Shown here: piece by piece, positions 1 to 8,052 of the stretch
Layout of the letters: the number at the start of each line of letters is the position of its first letter
How positions within the stretch are numbered: the stretch's first letter is position 1
From: Clostridiales bacterium
Lineage (GTDB): Bacteria > Bacillota > Clostridia > Saccharofermentanales > Saccharofermentanaceae
Reading direction: 5' to 3'
Assembly (NCBI GenBank): GCA_017478485.1
Contig: JAFVDI010000010.1
Location: 1 to 64,000 of the forward strand
DNA: 64,000 bases
Translations under genes and position numbers: made by a program
Notes under the pieces: generated by a model
The model's database searches: none
What the model saw: the letters and a program-made list of their open reading frames with translations, nothing else
Told to the model about the DNA's origin: nothing

Positions 1-153
1 GAACGTCTTTTCCTTAAGGGGTTCTATAAGGTGCGTCTCAAGGTACTTAACATGGTTCTCGACTGTAGGCTTACCTTTCGGCTTTCTGGGAGGAGGTGGA
101 AGTACGATCGTATCGTAGAAGTCTTCGAGATCAGAGTATACTGAATCCGTTAT
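1..153 (-). pseudogene. IS21-type transposase (IstA) fragment, cut by window edge
   Basis: The minus strand has an open frame that runs off the left edge and has no start codon; it begins right after an in-frame stop at 154-156. It reads DFYDTIVLPPPRKPKGKPTV followed by ENHVKYLETHLIEPL, which resembles the end of the DDE catalytic core of IS21-family IstA. There a basic stretch (RKPK-K-VEN) carries the last catalytic Glu before a V-x(6)-I-x-PL helix. IstA would catalyse cut-and-paste transposition. Here only an internal piece is visible, abutting the next gene's stop codon, which suggests an insertion or deletion junction. The family call is from remembered motif shape, without a search. Confidence 0.55.
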
Positions 154-374
154 TCATTGTTGAGAACATAATCTGTTAAGAATGCTGGTCTGTTATATGC
201 CTTCTTATTGAGAGCCATCATTTCTGCATCCGGAATGTTGTACTTGGAATGAATATCTTCAACCACTTCTCTAAAGAGGAAATAAGCCATAGATTTAGCC
301 ATTGCGTGGCGATCCGTGTTTGCTATAGCCAGTGCTTCTAAATATGTATTTTCCAATTCATCACCTTCATTCAT
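150..374 (-). CDS. Small conserved-looking protein of unknown function
   Basis: A 74-residue acidic, mostly helical protein with no signal peptide or membrane segment. It contains the segments NTDRHAMAKSMAYFLFREVV and IHSKYNIPDAEMMALNKKAY, which look like a compact helical domain. I do not recognise a named family. Its stop codon coincides with the start of the IS21-type fragment, so its C-terminus may have been altered by that junction. No strong ribosome site is seen before the ATG at 374. Confidence 0.5.
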   Translation of the reverse strand: MNEGDELENTYLEALAIANTDRHAMAKSMAYFLFREVVEDIHSKYNIPDAEMMALNKKAYNRPAFLTDYVLNNE

Positions 375-458
375 AATGCACTTTTTATTTATTATAAACG
401 CAAGCGACCGCAGAATTCATCATTCTACGGCCGCTCTTTTATACTTGTTGTTGAGTAA

Positions 459-932
459 TTAGAAGAGATCTACTGACTTTCCGTCTGCGTCAAAGATTTT
501 CTTTTCATTGATGACTACATACACGGTACCACCGAGTTTTGCAGCCTTCTTTTCGATCTTCTTATAATCGATCTGCTGACCATCAATCTCGAAGATAACC
601 TTGCTAAGCTTCTTGACCTTTTCGACCTTCTTTGCGGGACGTCCGGGTTTCTTAGCTGCAACTGCTTTCTTTGCAGCAGGCTTTTTAGCTGATGTTGCTT
701 TCTTAGCAGGAGCCTTCTTAGCGGCAGCCTTTTTAGCAGGTGCTTTCTTAGTTGCAGGTGCCTTTGCAGCTTTAGCTGTTGTCTTCTTAGCTGCAGCTTT
801 CTTTGCAGGAGCTGCCTTCTTTGCTGTTGCTTTCTTAGCAGCCGGAGCCTTCTTAGCGGCAGCCTTTTTTGCTACAGGTTTCTTTGCTTCAGTTGCCTTA
901 ACGGGAGCTTCAATCTTTTTCTCTTCTGCCAT
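459..932 (-). CDS. Histone H1-like Lys/Ala-rich protein with DUF6465-like C-terminus
   Basis: The protein has 157 residues if started at the ATG at 932, which has GGAGG eight bases upstream; a longer open frame to 1052 lacks a ribosome site. Residues about 10-100 are an extremely basic tail of repeated AAKKA/PAKKA units, like histone H1 tails and bacterial nucleoid proteins. The last ~50 residues (VIFEIDGQQIDYKKI, then VYVVINEKKIFDADGK) form a small domain resembling DUF6465 proteins, which often carry such tails. The likely role is DNA or polyanion binding in the nucleoid; this is inference. The gene sits alone between accessory genes. Confidence 0.75.
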   Translation of the reverse strand: MAEEKKIEAPVKATEAKKPVAKKAAAKKAPAAKKATAKKAAPAKKAAAKKTTAKAAKAPATKKAPAKKAAAKKAPAKKATSAKKPAAKKAVAAKKPGRPAKKVEKVKKLSKVIFEIDGQQIDYKKIEKKAAKLGGTVYVVINEKKIFDADGKSVDLF

Positions 933-1092
933 GATTAATCCTCCGTGATTTTGAATGAGCATTGAGATTTCTTTGTTACATATTTCGATTGTACCAATCT
1001 TCGAAGGTTGGTCAATTAAATAAGTGTGAATAACTGTTGTACATTCTTGCAAGAAACATATTTCACTGTTATAGATGACAAAAATATAATTG

Positions 1093-2025
1093 TTATATAT
1101 CAGCTAATATGTTTTTGGAATAATCAAATGCAATAGGCTGAAGTGTATATTTTCTAGGGTTTTTCCCGATTTGTTCAAACCAATCTTTTTTCTTCGAAAA
1201 AACAAATTCAATATCTTTTTTTTCTATTTCTTCCTCTAATGCATCTTTCATAATGACCAGAACATCGCTTATTGTGAAAGAGGTTTTTAAGCCACTCTCA
1301 GAGGCAAAAACTAATAAAGGTATCATCTTAGCTTTAAAGTCCTTTTTGCTTTTTAGTTTTTCTATTACCAGATATTTGCTTTTTAGTTGAGAACCTATTG
1401 ATTCAGTTAAGACCGTATTTTGATTATTACAAGATGAGTTTGAAGTAATTGAGTCAACAGCGGATAATGACTCCCCAATCATTGTGGAAAGATTTCGCAA
1501 CTGGCTTTTGACTTGTTCCGGAGTGCCTTTTAGGGAAATATGAGTTTCACCATATGTTATGGATAATTCAAGCGGTATTTCGTTTGAATTATCGTTATCA
1601 TGAGTGCTATCTTTAGTTACGATAGGTTGCTTTGATAAATCCTCGTAATTGATATTAAATTGGTATTCTTGCAGAATTTCTTTGCAGACTTTTTCGATTC
1701 CAGGCTGTTCGTTTCCACAACTAATCCTATAATCGGCATTTTGTTTAGCAGACGAGAGAGCTCTTAATGTAAATTCCTTACCATATTCGTTATGTATTTT
1801 TTCTATTAAAAACTTAGTAAACGATTCACTTGTTCCCATCTTATAGCATTTTCCATTCATCATGCATGAATAGATATTGAAATACATCTTTAATGAGGAT
1901 TTGGAAAACGGAACCTTTATTCCAAGTTGATCACACGCATCATTTACGCATAATTCTTTTAAATACACTTTCTTGCAATAAGTGTAAATCTGTTCCATGT
2001 CTTTAATATTGTTAAGTCGCGGCAT
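1093..2025 (-). CDS. AT-rich accessory protein of unknown function
   Basis: This is a soluble protein of 310 residues. The chosen ATG at 2025 has GGAGG seven bases upstream; an upstream TTG at 2040 is less likely. The N-terminal ~130 residues contain a helical region (SKSSLKMYFNIYSCMMNGKC, FTKFLIEKIHNEYG) faintly reminiscent of modules preceding nuclease domains in some restriction-type proteins, but no nuclease motif is visible. A polar linker follows, then a C-terminal helical domain ending in KKDWFEQIGKNPRKYTL. Base composition is clearly more AT-rich than the chromosomal genes, suggesting transfer. It overlaps the small ORF upstream by 14 bases, implying translational coupling. Confidence 0.6.
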   Translation of the reverse strand: MPRLNNIKDMEQIYTYCKKVYLKELCVNDACDQLGIKVPFSKSSLKMYFNIYSCMMNGKCYKMGTSESFTKFLIEKIHNEYGKEFTLRALSSAKQNADYRISCGNEQPGIEKVCKEILQEYQFNINYEDLSKQPIVTKDSTHDNDNSNEIPLELSITYGETHISLKGTPEQVKSQLRNLSTMIGESLSAVDSITSNSSCNNQNTVLTESIGSQLKSKYLVIEKLKSKKDFKAKMIPLLVFASESGLKTSFTISDVLVIMKDALEEEIEKKDIEFVFSKKKDWFEQIGKNPRKYTLQPIAFDYSKNILADI

Positions 2026-2101
2026 CGTGATCGCCTCCAAGTTCGTTCATTACAATAACACCCCATTTTTCGGCTGCAGTGCTTGCATTCATATATTCCA
2101 T
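2012..2101 (-). CDS. 29-residue ORF, excisionase/HTH-like scrap coupled to next gene
   Basis: The ATG at 2101 has GGAGTAG eight bases upstream and an AT-rich promoter-like stretch before it. The peptide begins MEYMNASTAAEKWGVIV. The AAEKWG motif is typical of the first helix of MerR/excisionase-type helix-turn-helix proteins, but the reading frame ends after 29 codons. It overlaps the next gene's start by 14 bases. It may be the start of a truncated DNA-binding protein that now serves as a leader for translation of the downstream gene. Confidence 0.45.
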   Translation of the reverse strand: MEYMNASTAAEKWGVIVMNELGGDHDAAT

Positions 2102-2206
2102 ATCTTGGCTACTCCTAATGACGCTTTATTAATTAATTATAATATAAGATATTTTGCATTTATTTCCTAACCTTTAAGATTTCAATAATTGATAATTAAT
2201 AAATCT

Positions 2207-2233
2207 GCCCCCTAACTTAGTAAATTAGGGGGC
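2207..2233 (-). terminator. Hairpin terminator after CHAP gene
   Basis: Nine-base arms, GCCCCCTAA and TTAGGGGGC, are separated by a nine-base loop. On the minus strand the hairpin is followed by an A/T-rich tract. It lies 28 bases downstream of the CHAP gene stop. The T-run is imperfect. Confidence 0.6.
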
Positions 2234-2260
2234 AAATTGCGGGAGTTTTCAAAGATGACG

Positions 2261-3922
2261 TCAAATAATACCAAACCCTAGTAAGTTTTTGCTGCCAACT
2301 GGATATGAGCTTTTAGCCACAGCATCATTGTTATTACCTTCGATGGTGTAGATGCGTCCACCTGAGACTTTAGTGACGATGCCGACATGATCACCATGAC
2401 CATCTCGCTTGCCATCTTCCAACCAGTCAAAGAAGATAATCATACCGGGCCGGATGAGCTCATCATAGTTGGAAGAGGTCACATCTGAGCCCTTGATCCA
2501 CTTTCCCTTGGTCTTGAACCAGTGGACGCCATCTCCGACAAAGGAAAAATAGGGAACTTTTCCAGCTGAACGAAGGCCTGCTTGTTCCCCACACCAGGAG
2601 ACGAAAAGGGCACACCAGGGAATTCTCTTGCTGCTTCCGGCCCATCTCCAGTACTTTTCGCCGCCTTTGTTCCCGAGCTGGGAAAGGGCGATAGTTACTA
2701 GCTTATCTGATCCGGTACCGACACCAATCAGTATCTGGCTCCATAGTGAAGCATATTTATCACTTAAGAGTTCATTGAGCTCTTCAAGTTGTTTAGCAGT
2801 GAAGGAGAGGTTTTGGGCTTCCTCATCAGCGTCTTTGTGACTTATCTTGATGTGAAGGGTAGTCTTCGTTATCTTCTTTTCGGTATAGACAGGATTGCCT
2901 TTATCGTCTTTCTTCTGATTCCCGTTCTCGTCAAGTACCGGTTCTTTCTTAGTTTCAGTCTTTTTGGTGGTGGAAGACGTAACGGTATTCATCTGCCAGA
3001 ATATATTTCGAAGCGTTTTGATGTGATCATCAGTTATATGGACCACATCTGTCGCATTCTCAGTCTTTGTCGTGACATATACGGCATAGACGGATAGGAC
3101 ATCAGGCCAAGAAGACATAGTGCCTTTCGTGACAAGCTCATCATGCTTGGTACTAGCCTTAATCTTGTCAATCTTCGCATTGAACTCATTGTTTATATCT
3201 AGAACGACGCTCTGAAGGGATTTAGACCCATTACCGGAGGAACCGCTGAAAAAGATCCCGAAGGAAGAAGAAACGATTCCTGCGATAAGGCTCGCTAAAA
3301 CAAGTATTAGAAGCAGGGGAACGGCGGCTGCTCCAAGAGCAGCTCCGAGCCTTTTAGATGCCTCGATAATGCCTTTTACGATCCTCTTGATCCATTCGGC
3401 CGCCTTTTTAGCTACTTGTTCAGTCTTCCTTGCACTTGCAACCTTCTGAGAGGCAATAGCCGCCTCTTTGGCAGCTTCAGTCGTGCTTTTGACAACCAAG
3501 CGAGTAGTTTCGGTCGCGTTTTTGACAGAGCGGTCAGCTTTGCGGATCGTTCTGGTACCGGAACGGATGTCTTTGGTGTTTTTGATATGAGACTTTTTCT
3601 TCCTTATCTGACTCCTGAGAGCCTCTTTAGCATCTAGCGCGGCGGTTTTTGAAGAGGCTTCAAGCTTGTCTATTGCCTCCTGATCCTCCCGTTTTTCGGA
3701 TTCTTCGGTCAGATTCCTTGTATGTCTGATGGATTCTATGCCCGCTTGCCTAGCGGCCTGAAATACAGGGTTTGTAACATTGTTAACAGGGCTATTTGCG
3801 GATTCTGAACCGATATTTCGGGGTAAATTGCTTATGGATTTCTCCGTGGCAGGCTTCAGATCATCCAAACGCGATACCTGCCGTATGTCGTGTTCGCGTT
3901 CGACTTTATTAATTTGAGACAT
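2261..3922 (-). CDS. CHAP-domain cell-wall hydrolase of a conjugative element
   Basis: The protein has 553 residues and an AAAGGAG site 11 bases before its ATG. Residues ~1-175 are charged and Lys/Ala-rich, probably cytoplasmic. A hydrophobic segment at ~190-225 (AAAVPLLLILVLASLIAGIV) anchors it. A Lys-rich extracellular linker follows. The last ~150 residues form a CHAP cysteine amidase/endopeptidase domain, with the catalytic Cys in IPWCALFVSWCGEQ and His in GHGDHVGIV. Such membrane-tethered hydrolases open peptidoglycan during conjugation in Tn1549/Tn916-like elements, and the VirB4 gene next door fits. Its first ~130 bp, including the start, are duplicated at 7010-7145. Confidence 0.85.
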   Translation of the reverse strand: MSQINKVEREHDIRQVSRLDDLKPATEKSISNLPRNIGSESANSPVNNVTNPVFQAARQAGIESIRHTRNLTEESEKREDQEAIDKLEASSKTAALDAKEALRSQIRKKKSHIKNTKDIRSGTRTIRKADRSVKNATETTRLVVKSTTEAAKEAAIASQKVASARKTEQVAKKAAEWIKRIVKGIIEASKRLGAALGAAAVPLLLILVLASLIAGIVSSSFGIFFSGSSGNGSKSLQSVVLDINNEFNAKIDKIKASTKHDELVTKGTMSSWPDVLSVYAVYVTTKTENATDVVHITDDHIKTLRNIFWQMNTVTSSTTKKTETKKEPVLDENGNQKKDDKGNPVYTEKKITKTTLHIKISHKDADEEAQNLSFTAKQLEELNELLSDKYASLWSQILIGVGTGSDKLVTIALSQLGNKGGEKYWRWAGSSKRIPWCALFVSWCGEQAGLRSAGKVPYFSFVGDGVHWFKTKGKWIKGSDVTSSNYDELIRPGMIIFFDWLEDGKRDGHGDHVGIVTKVSGGRIYTIEGNNNDAVAKSSYPVGSKNLLGFGII

Positions 3923-3968
3923 TCAGTCTTTACTCCTTTGCTGTGTTTGGGATTAAAAAAGAGCATAA
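3833..3968. repeat. Direct repeat A, copy 1 (CHAP gene start)
   Basis: This 136-bp segment spans the CHAP gene's ribosome site and first ~30 codons. It is nearly identical to 7010-7145, with only a few substitutions, for example cttcag here against ctttag there. Copy 1 is in its natural context. Confidence 0.9.
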
Positions 3969-3972
3969 AAGT

Positions 3973-4009
3973 AAAAACCCCTGCCGGGAGGTGGAGGTGA
4001 CGGCAGGGG
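3973..4009 (-). terminator. Terminator between VirB4 and CHAP genes
   Basis: The arms CCCCTGCCG (3978-3986) and CGGCAGGGG (4001-4009) enclose a 14-base loop. On the minus strand the hairpin is followed by TTTTTACTTTT. This would end transcripts from the upstream VirB4 gene, so the CHAP gene probably has its own promoter. Confidence 0.7.
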
Positions 4010-4156
4010 CATGGAACAGAGGACAACCATGACACAGGAATATTCTTTTCTGATTACAGGATAACACGGCTCAAATGTTGGAAAGTACCTTTAATGGTAC
4101 ACAACCCGAAACGCCCTGATTTATTGCATTTCAGGCATTGAGGCCGAAACTAAGTA

Positions 4157-4170
4157 GTTCCACGTGGAAC
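4157..4170. promoter_or_regulatory. parS-like palindrome
   Basis: The sequence is a perfect 14-bp palindrome, GTTCCACGTGGAAC. It matches the core of the bacterial parS site (consensus TGTTNCACGTGAAACA), which is bound by the ParB/Spo0J partition protein. It lies just downstream of the VirB4 stop. It could be a chromosomal parS or a partition site brought by the element; one site alone cannot decide. Confidence 0.5.
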
Positions 4171-4177
4171 GGAGTTT

Positions 4178-6427
4178 TTATATAGTTGCGTCCTGCCATC
4201 TATCTGATGGCTTAGTCGTCATAAGCCTGTATAACTTGGTGTCCTTTTTAAACCTGTTCACGAAGGGGACGAGGGCGGAACCGTATTTGATAAGCCCCGT
4301 TCCGGCAGGTGCGTTGGTAATATAGCGCATCTGGATCTCGGAGATGTTAAGGAGCTTGGCAAGCTTGGCCCTGTCTGATGCAGCCTGGTTGAGCATGATG
4401 ACGAACTCGGAGTTCGAGAGCATCGTGGATGCCTGAACGGAGTCGAGCAGATACTCAACGTTCTGCGTGATGGCGGTCGGGTAGGCATTCCTCTTACGGA
4501 ACTGTCTCCAGGCCGAGTTAAAGAACTGCGCCGAGAACTCGTTTTCGAATACGACATGGAACTCATCGATGAAGACGTGCGTTCTTTTGCCCTTCTTCCA
4601 ATTGAGGGTCACACGGTTGAGCATCGTGTCCGTTATGACAAGGAGTCCCGTGGGCTTAAGCTGGCTGCCCAAGCCGTGTATATCGAAGACGACGACGCGC
4701 TTATCCATATCCACATTGCTTTCGTGGCCGAAGATATCCAGGGAGCCGGTAGTGAAGAGCTCAAGCGACAGCGCTATCTGCTTTGCTTCCCGCTCCGGCT
4801 GTTCCAGGAGCTTCTCACGGAAGGTGCAGAGGGTAGGTGTAGCCCCGCCCGAATTCCTTGTTTTCTCAGCATCACGGTAAACGGCAGCTGCGCAGCGGTC
4901 GATGATGGACTTCTGCTGAGGGCCGACGCCTTTCTTGTCGATCTGCTCGACAAGGGACATGATGAACTGGGATTTGACCACGATAGGATCGTTTTCGCCG
5001 TACCCGTCGACCATATACATCGCGTTGAGCCTGTCACGGCCGCCTGCCGAGACTCGTATAACGGAGCCCATCTCAGGTCCCATTGCCTCAACAAGCGGAG
5101 CATACTCGCCTTCTGGATCGCAGATGAGGATGTCATCGTCAGTGTTCAGCATGAGGAACGTAATGAGCTCCTTAGCTGAGAAGGACTTGCCTGAACCCGG
5201 CACACCTAAAAGGAAGGCAGACTGGTTAAGCAGGTTCTCCTTGTTGCACATGATCAGGTTATGGGAGATAGCGTTCTCGCCGTAGTAGATTCCGCCCTTG
5301 TCCATGATTTCCTGTGTCTTGAAGGGAAGGAAGACCGCAAGAGACTCCGTATTAAGAGTCCTGAAGCAGTCGATCTTACGAACGCCGAAGGGGAGGACGG
5401 TGTTAAGAGCATCCGTCTGCTGCCATTTCATGACCGCCATTTGGCAATGTCTGCCTTTTGCGACGGCCTGGATGCTTTCGGTATCGAGATCGAGCTGTTC
5501 CTTGCTGTCAGATGAGATAGCCATTGTGATGAGGACGAGCATCATGCGCTGGTCGCGGGTAGTAAGGTCAGCCAGGAATTCCTTTGTCTTTGTCCTCTGC
5601 AGCTCCATATCGTAGGGAACGACAGCGGAGAAGTTGTTGTTCTGGTTCTGCTTCCTCTGCCAGTTGGTGATGTTGGTCTCAACGCCCAGGAGTTTGTTCT
5701 CTACTTCGCGGATAGCCTCGTCAGTGGGGACCGACAGAACATCGATCGAGAGCATCAGGTTCCTGTTCATGTCGGTAAGCTCGGTAACGGTATCGTCGCT
5801 GATATAGTTGCCATAGTCCTTGAGGAACAAGACTCTCACGTACTTTTCACCGAGCTTGATATAGTCGGTTCCGCGTTCGATCGTATCCGGACAGATATAG
5901 TCGCGGAAGTCGTGACCGAGTTTGGACCGCTTGGCCATATCGAACTCAAATGTCATTTCATCGCCCTGGCGGTAGAAGTCATGGATAAGCCTGAGCTTTT
6001 CGATGGCATCCAGATCTTCAAGGGTGCTTCCTAAAGAAGAAAAGCGCATCTGAAGGTCAGCGCCGGTCCTGGCGAAGTAAGTTCTCGCATCTTCAATGCT
6101 TCTTTTATTGATGGATACGGTAATATACTTCTCCTGAACGATCCCGTTGGCACCGGTTGCCTTTTCAAGGAGCATGTCATTATATTCCCTGCGGTAATCG
6201 TCGAGGCCATCCCATTTCATAGGCATAAGAATCGACTTCTCGAAATCCTTCTTATTGAGCCTGTGGTTGTTTACCGTGATCTTGGTCGTGGCAGCGCTGT
6301 CGAAAGAGTTAAGGATATCGGAATAGAGCAGGAACATGTTCTCCTTATCCTCTTCGCTTGCCACCTGATAGTTGATATCGGAGAACTTCCAGGTTTTAGA
6401 GAACTTGTTAGGTCCCACCTGGAGCAA
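4178..6427 (-). CDS. VirB4-type conjugation ATPase, 5'-truncated
   Basis: The protein has 749 residues. It has a Walker A motif GVPGSGKS near residue 407 and a Walker B region VFIDEFHVV near residue 617, with the RQFRKRNAYPTAITQN segment typical of VirB4/TraC ATPases that power type IV secretion in Gram-positive conjugative elements. It carries the family's N-terminal segment (VGPNKFSKTWKFSDINY) but begins at TTG immediately after an in-frame stop and lacks the ~30 residues and ribosome site expected before it. Upstream bases encode a different conserved-looking piece in another frame (SISEFLSFIAP). The start was therefore probably lost by recombination, and the gene may be silent. Confidence 0.8.
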   Translation of the reverse strand: MLQVGPNKFSKTWKFSDINYQVASEEDKENMFLLYSDILNSFDSAATTKITVNNHRLNKKDFEKSILMPMKWDGLDDYRREYNDMLLEKATGANGIVQEKYITVSINKRSIEDARTYFARTGADLQMRFSSLGSTLEDLDAIEKLRLIHDFYRQGDEMTFEFDMAKRSKLGHDFRDYICPDTIERGTDYIKLGEKYVRVLFLKDYGNYISDDTVTELTDMNRNLMLSIDVLSVPTDEAIREVENKLLGVETNITNWQRKQNQNNNFSAVVPYDMELQRTKTKEFLADLTTRDQRMMLVLITMAISSDSKEQLDLDTESIQAVAKGRHCQMAVMKWQQTDALNTVLPFGVRKIDCFRTLNTESLAVFLPFKTQEIMDKGGIYYGENAISHNLIMCNKENLLNQSAFLLGVPGSGKSFSAKELITFLMLNTDDDILICDPEGEYAPLVEAMGPEMGSVIRVSAGGRDRLNAMYMVDGYGENDPIVVKSQFIMSLVEQIDKKGVGPQQKSIIDRCAAAVYRDAEKTRNSGGATPTLCTFREKLLEQPEREAKQIALSLELFTTGSLDIFGHESNVDMDKRVVVFDIHGLGSQLKPTGLLVITDTMLNRVTLNWKKGKRTHVFIDEFHVVFENEFSAQFFNSAWRQFRKRNAYPTAITQNVEYLLDSVQASTMLSNSEFVIMLNQAASDRAKLAKLLNISEIQMRYITNAPAGTGLIKYGSALVPFVNRFKKDTKLYRLMTTKPSDRWQDATI

Positions 6428-6539
6428 TGAAACTTAAGAACTCGCTGATGGAAGACTGTTGCAGACATCTTAAGGTCGTCACCGCCAAGGATCTTCTTGG
6501 TGTTTTTTCCTCCTTTTCTATAGAATTGACCGAAAAGCC

Positions 6540-7094
6540 TTGCTCAGACTGAAAATAGATAGACTTGTGCTTTTTCTTGATATCGATTATTTCACGGAAT
6601 TAATGAACAAGGCAGTTGAATTGGCACAATCTGATATATCCGACATAGATGCAATACATCAATTAGGGGAAGGTTGGGTTGCTGAAGAGACGTTGGCCAT
6701 AGCTGTATTCTCTGCTCTTAAGTATGACAATGACTTTGATAAAGCGATTAGATGCTCTGTCAATCACAGTGGTGATAGTGACTCAACTGGAGCAGTAACA
6801 GGAAATATTCTTGGTGCTTATCTCGGTTATGAAGCAGTCCCTCAAAAGTATAAAGATAATCTTGAGTTAATAGATGTGATTCTTGCGATAGCTGATGACC
6901 TTTACAACGATTGTCAAGCATCCGAGACAGTCTGCATCTTCAGCAATGCTTTCATATACTATCGTGCAGCCGAGCATCTTTTTAGCAAAGTCTTCAATGT
7001 CGATCTGTCTATGGATTTATCCATGGCAGGCTTTAGATCATCCAAACGCGATACCTGCCGTATGTCGTGTTCGCGTTCGACTTTATTAATTTGA
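6540..7094 (+). pseudogene. ADP-ribosylglycohydrolase C-terminal fragment fused to element scrap
   Basis: From about 6585 to 6930 the frame encodes the C-terminal part of a DraG-family ADP-ribosylglycohydrolase, an enzyme that removes ADP-ribose from target side chains. The metal-binding motif NHSGDSDSTGAVTGNILGA and the stretch PQKYKDNLELIDVI are diagnostic. The N-terminal half, with its other metal ligands, is absent. The last ~28 codons are antisense of the CHAP gene start (direct repeat A, copy 2), so the 3' end has also been replaced. No ribosome site is evident. This is a broken gene trapped in a recombination patchwork. Confidence 0.75.
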
Positions 7095-7145
7095 GACATT
7101 CAGTCTTTACTCCTTTGCTGTGTTTGGGAATAAAAAAGAGCATAA
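7010..7145. repeat. Direct repeat A, copy 2
   Basis: This is a copy of 3833-3968, containing the start of the CHAP gene (antisense to the plus strand) and its ribosome site. It is detached from the rest of the gene and directly abuts repeat B at 7144. Confidence 0.9.
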
Positions 7146-7247
7146 CGCCTTACGCTTGATCAGTCTCTTATTGCCATTCCATAAAACAAATGGGCAGTGT
7201 TCATCATTGGTAAGTTCGCGTAGCTTATGCAAACCGAGATTATAATA
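7144..7247 (-). pseudogene. Excisionase fragment (direct repeat B, copy 1)
   Basis: These 104 bp are nearly identical to 12423-12526 inside the intact excisionase gene. The minus strand encodes the excisionase core (YYNLGLHKLRELTNDEHCPF, VLWNGNKRLIKRKA) with no proper start or end. A residual match continues after 7250 past an apparent internal deletion. It adjoins repeat A exactly, so two element scraps were joined here. Confidence 0.85.
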
Positions 7248-7298
7248 TCCGTTTTTCTGCTTTATAGGTATTTTGATTTTTTCAATAATTGGGACAGA

Positions 7299-7511
7299 AT
7301 GGAAGCAGAAGTGCTTAAGACCCAAAACTTCTTTTCTGTGCTTGCTTTGATTTTTATTATTGTCTTCAATGCCGGATGGGTATTCCTTATTCCTGCAGGT
7401 GTAAAGAAAGAGAGTAAGCCGTTTCTTTTCACTCTCTTAGGAGTTTACCTGATTATTATTTTCGTAGTGATCAAGTCTCTTCTTTTTGGTTTCACTATTC
7501 CTTTTATGTAG
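7299..7511 (+). CDS. Small membrane protein, unknown
   Basis: The frame encodes 70 residues from the ATG at 7299, with two or three hydrophobic segments: NFFSVLALIFIIVFNAGWVF, then FLFTLLGVYLIIIFVVIKSL. The frame is open upstream to 7227 but that part overlaps excisionase debris. There is no clear ribosome site. It resembles small Firmicutes membrane proteins but I cannot name a family. It may be a remnant of a larger gene. Confidence 0.4.
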   Translation: MEAEVLKTQNFFSVLALIFIIVFNAGWVFLIPAGVKKESKPFLFTLLGVYLIIIFVVIKSLLFGFTIPFM

Positions 7512-7675
7512 CAGGCAGACACCCGGATAAAGGACTGGGCTTAGCACAAAAGATCAGGAATAAATAAATCAAAAGTCAATAAAATATGCTTGTTACCAAT
7601 ACGGTGCTTTATTTTGACGAATAATATGACACAATGAAGACAGTAAATTGAGCATATGGCATTGGGGAATGACTT

Positions 7676-7963
7676 ATGAAAAGTAAGCTTAATAACAGAA
7701 AAGTTTTGATATGTATCGTTATATTGAATGCCGTAGCAATGTTTTATCTTTGCGGAATGCCGAAATCGTATACAAACAAGAGCCATTTCTTTGAGGTTGA
7801 TATTCAACCTCACGGCATAATAACAGAAGCCTATCTATCCCGTCAGGATATGATCATTAAAGGTACTGATGGAAATGATATCAGTATCTCAGCCGGTTCA
7901 ACGCTGATTAAGCATTCATTTTCCCAGGAATATAAAAACACGGTTAAAGAAATTAACGCTTGA
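7676..7963 (+). CDS. Single-pass small membrane/secreted protein, paralogue of 31.6 kb gene
   Basis: The gene encodes 95 residues with an N-terminal hydrophobic segment (VLICIVILNAVAMFYLCGMP) and a short extracytoplasmic part. The motif ...GMPK after the membrane segment and the later pattern LS-x-D-x(2)-I-x-G-x(2)-G-x-ISISAGSTL mirror the protein at 31562-32224, which has VFAGMPK and LSDVTLNEVNGSEVHFSKGT. This copy lacks the C-terminal half and second membrane pair of that relative. Function is unknown. A GGGGAATGACTT sequence precedes the ATG. Confidence 0.6.
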   Translation: MKSKLNNRKVLICIVILNAVAMFYLCGMPKSYTNKSHFFEVDIQPHGIITEAYLSRQDMIIKGTDGNDISISAGSTLIKHSFSQEYKNTVKEINA

Positions 7964-8052
7964 AAACATTGAACTCTATGAATCATAGATTGTAATATCC
8001 CACGGCTTTTGTATACTTAAGCCCGATGGACAAAGATCAAGGGAGAACTCAA

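Noticed and set aside
601..948. Plus-strand frame opposite the Lys/Ala-rich gene
   Set aside because: It is the antisense of the AAKKA repeats, giving Phe/Ala repeats with no ribosome site.
4556..5179. Long plus-strand frame of 207 codons inside VirB4
   Set aside because: VirB4 motifs on the other strand are clear; this is an antisense shadow.
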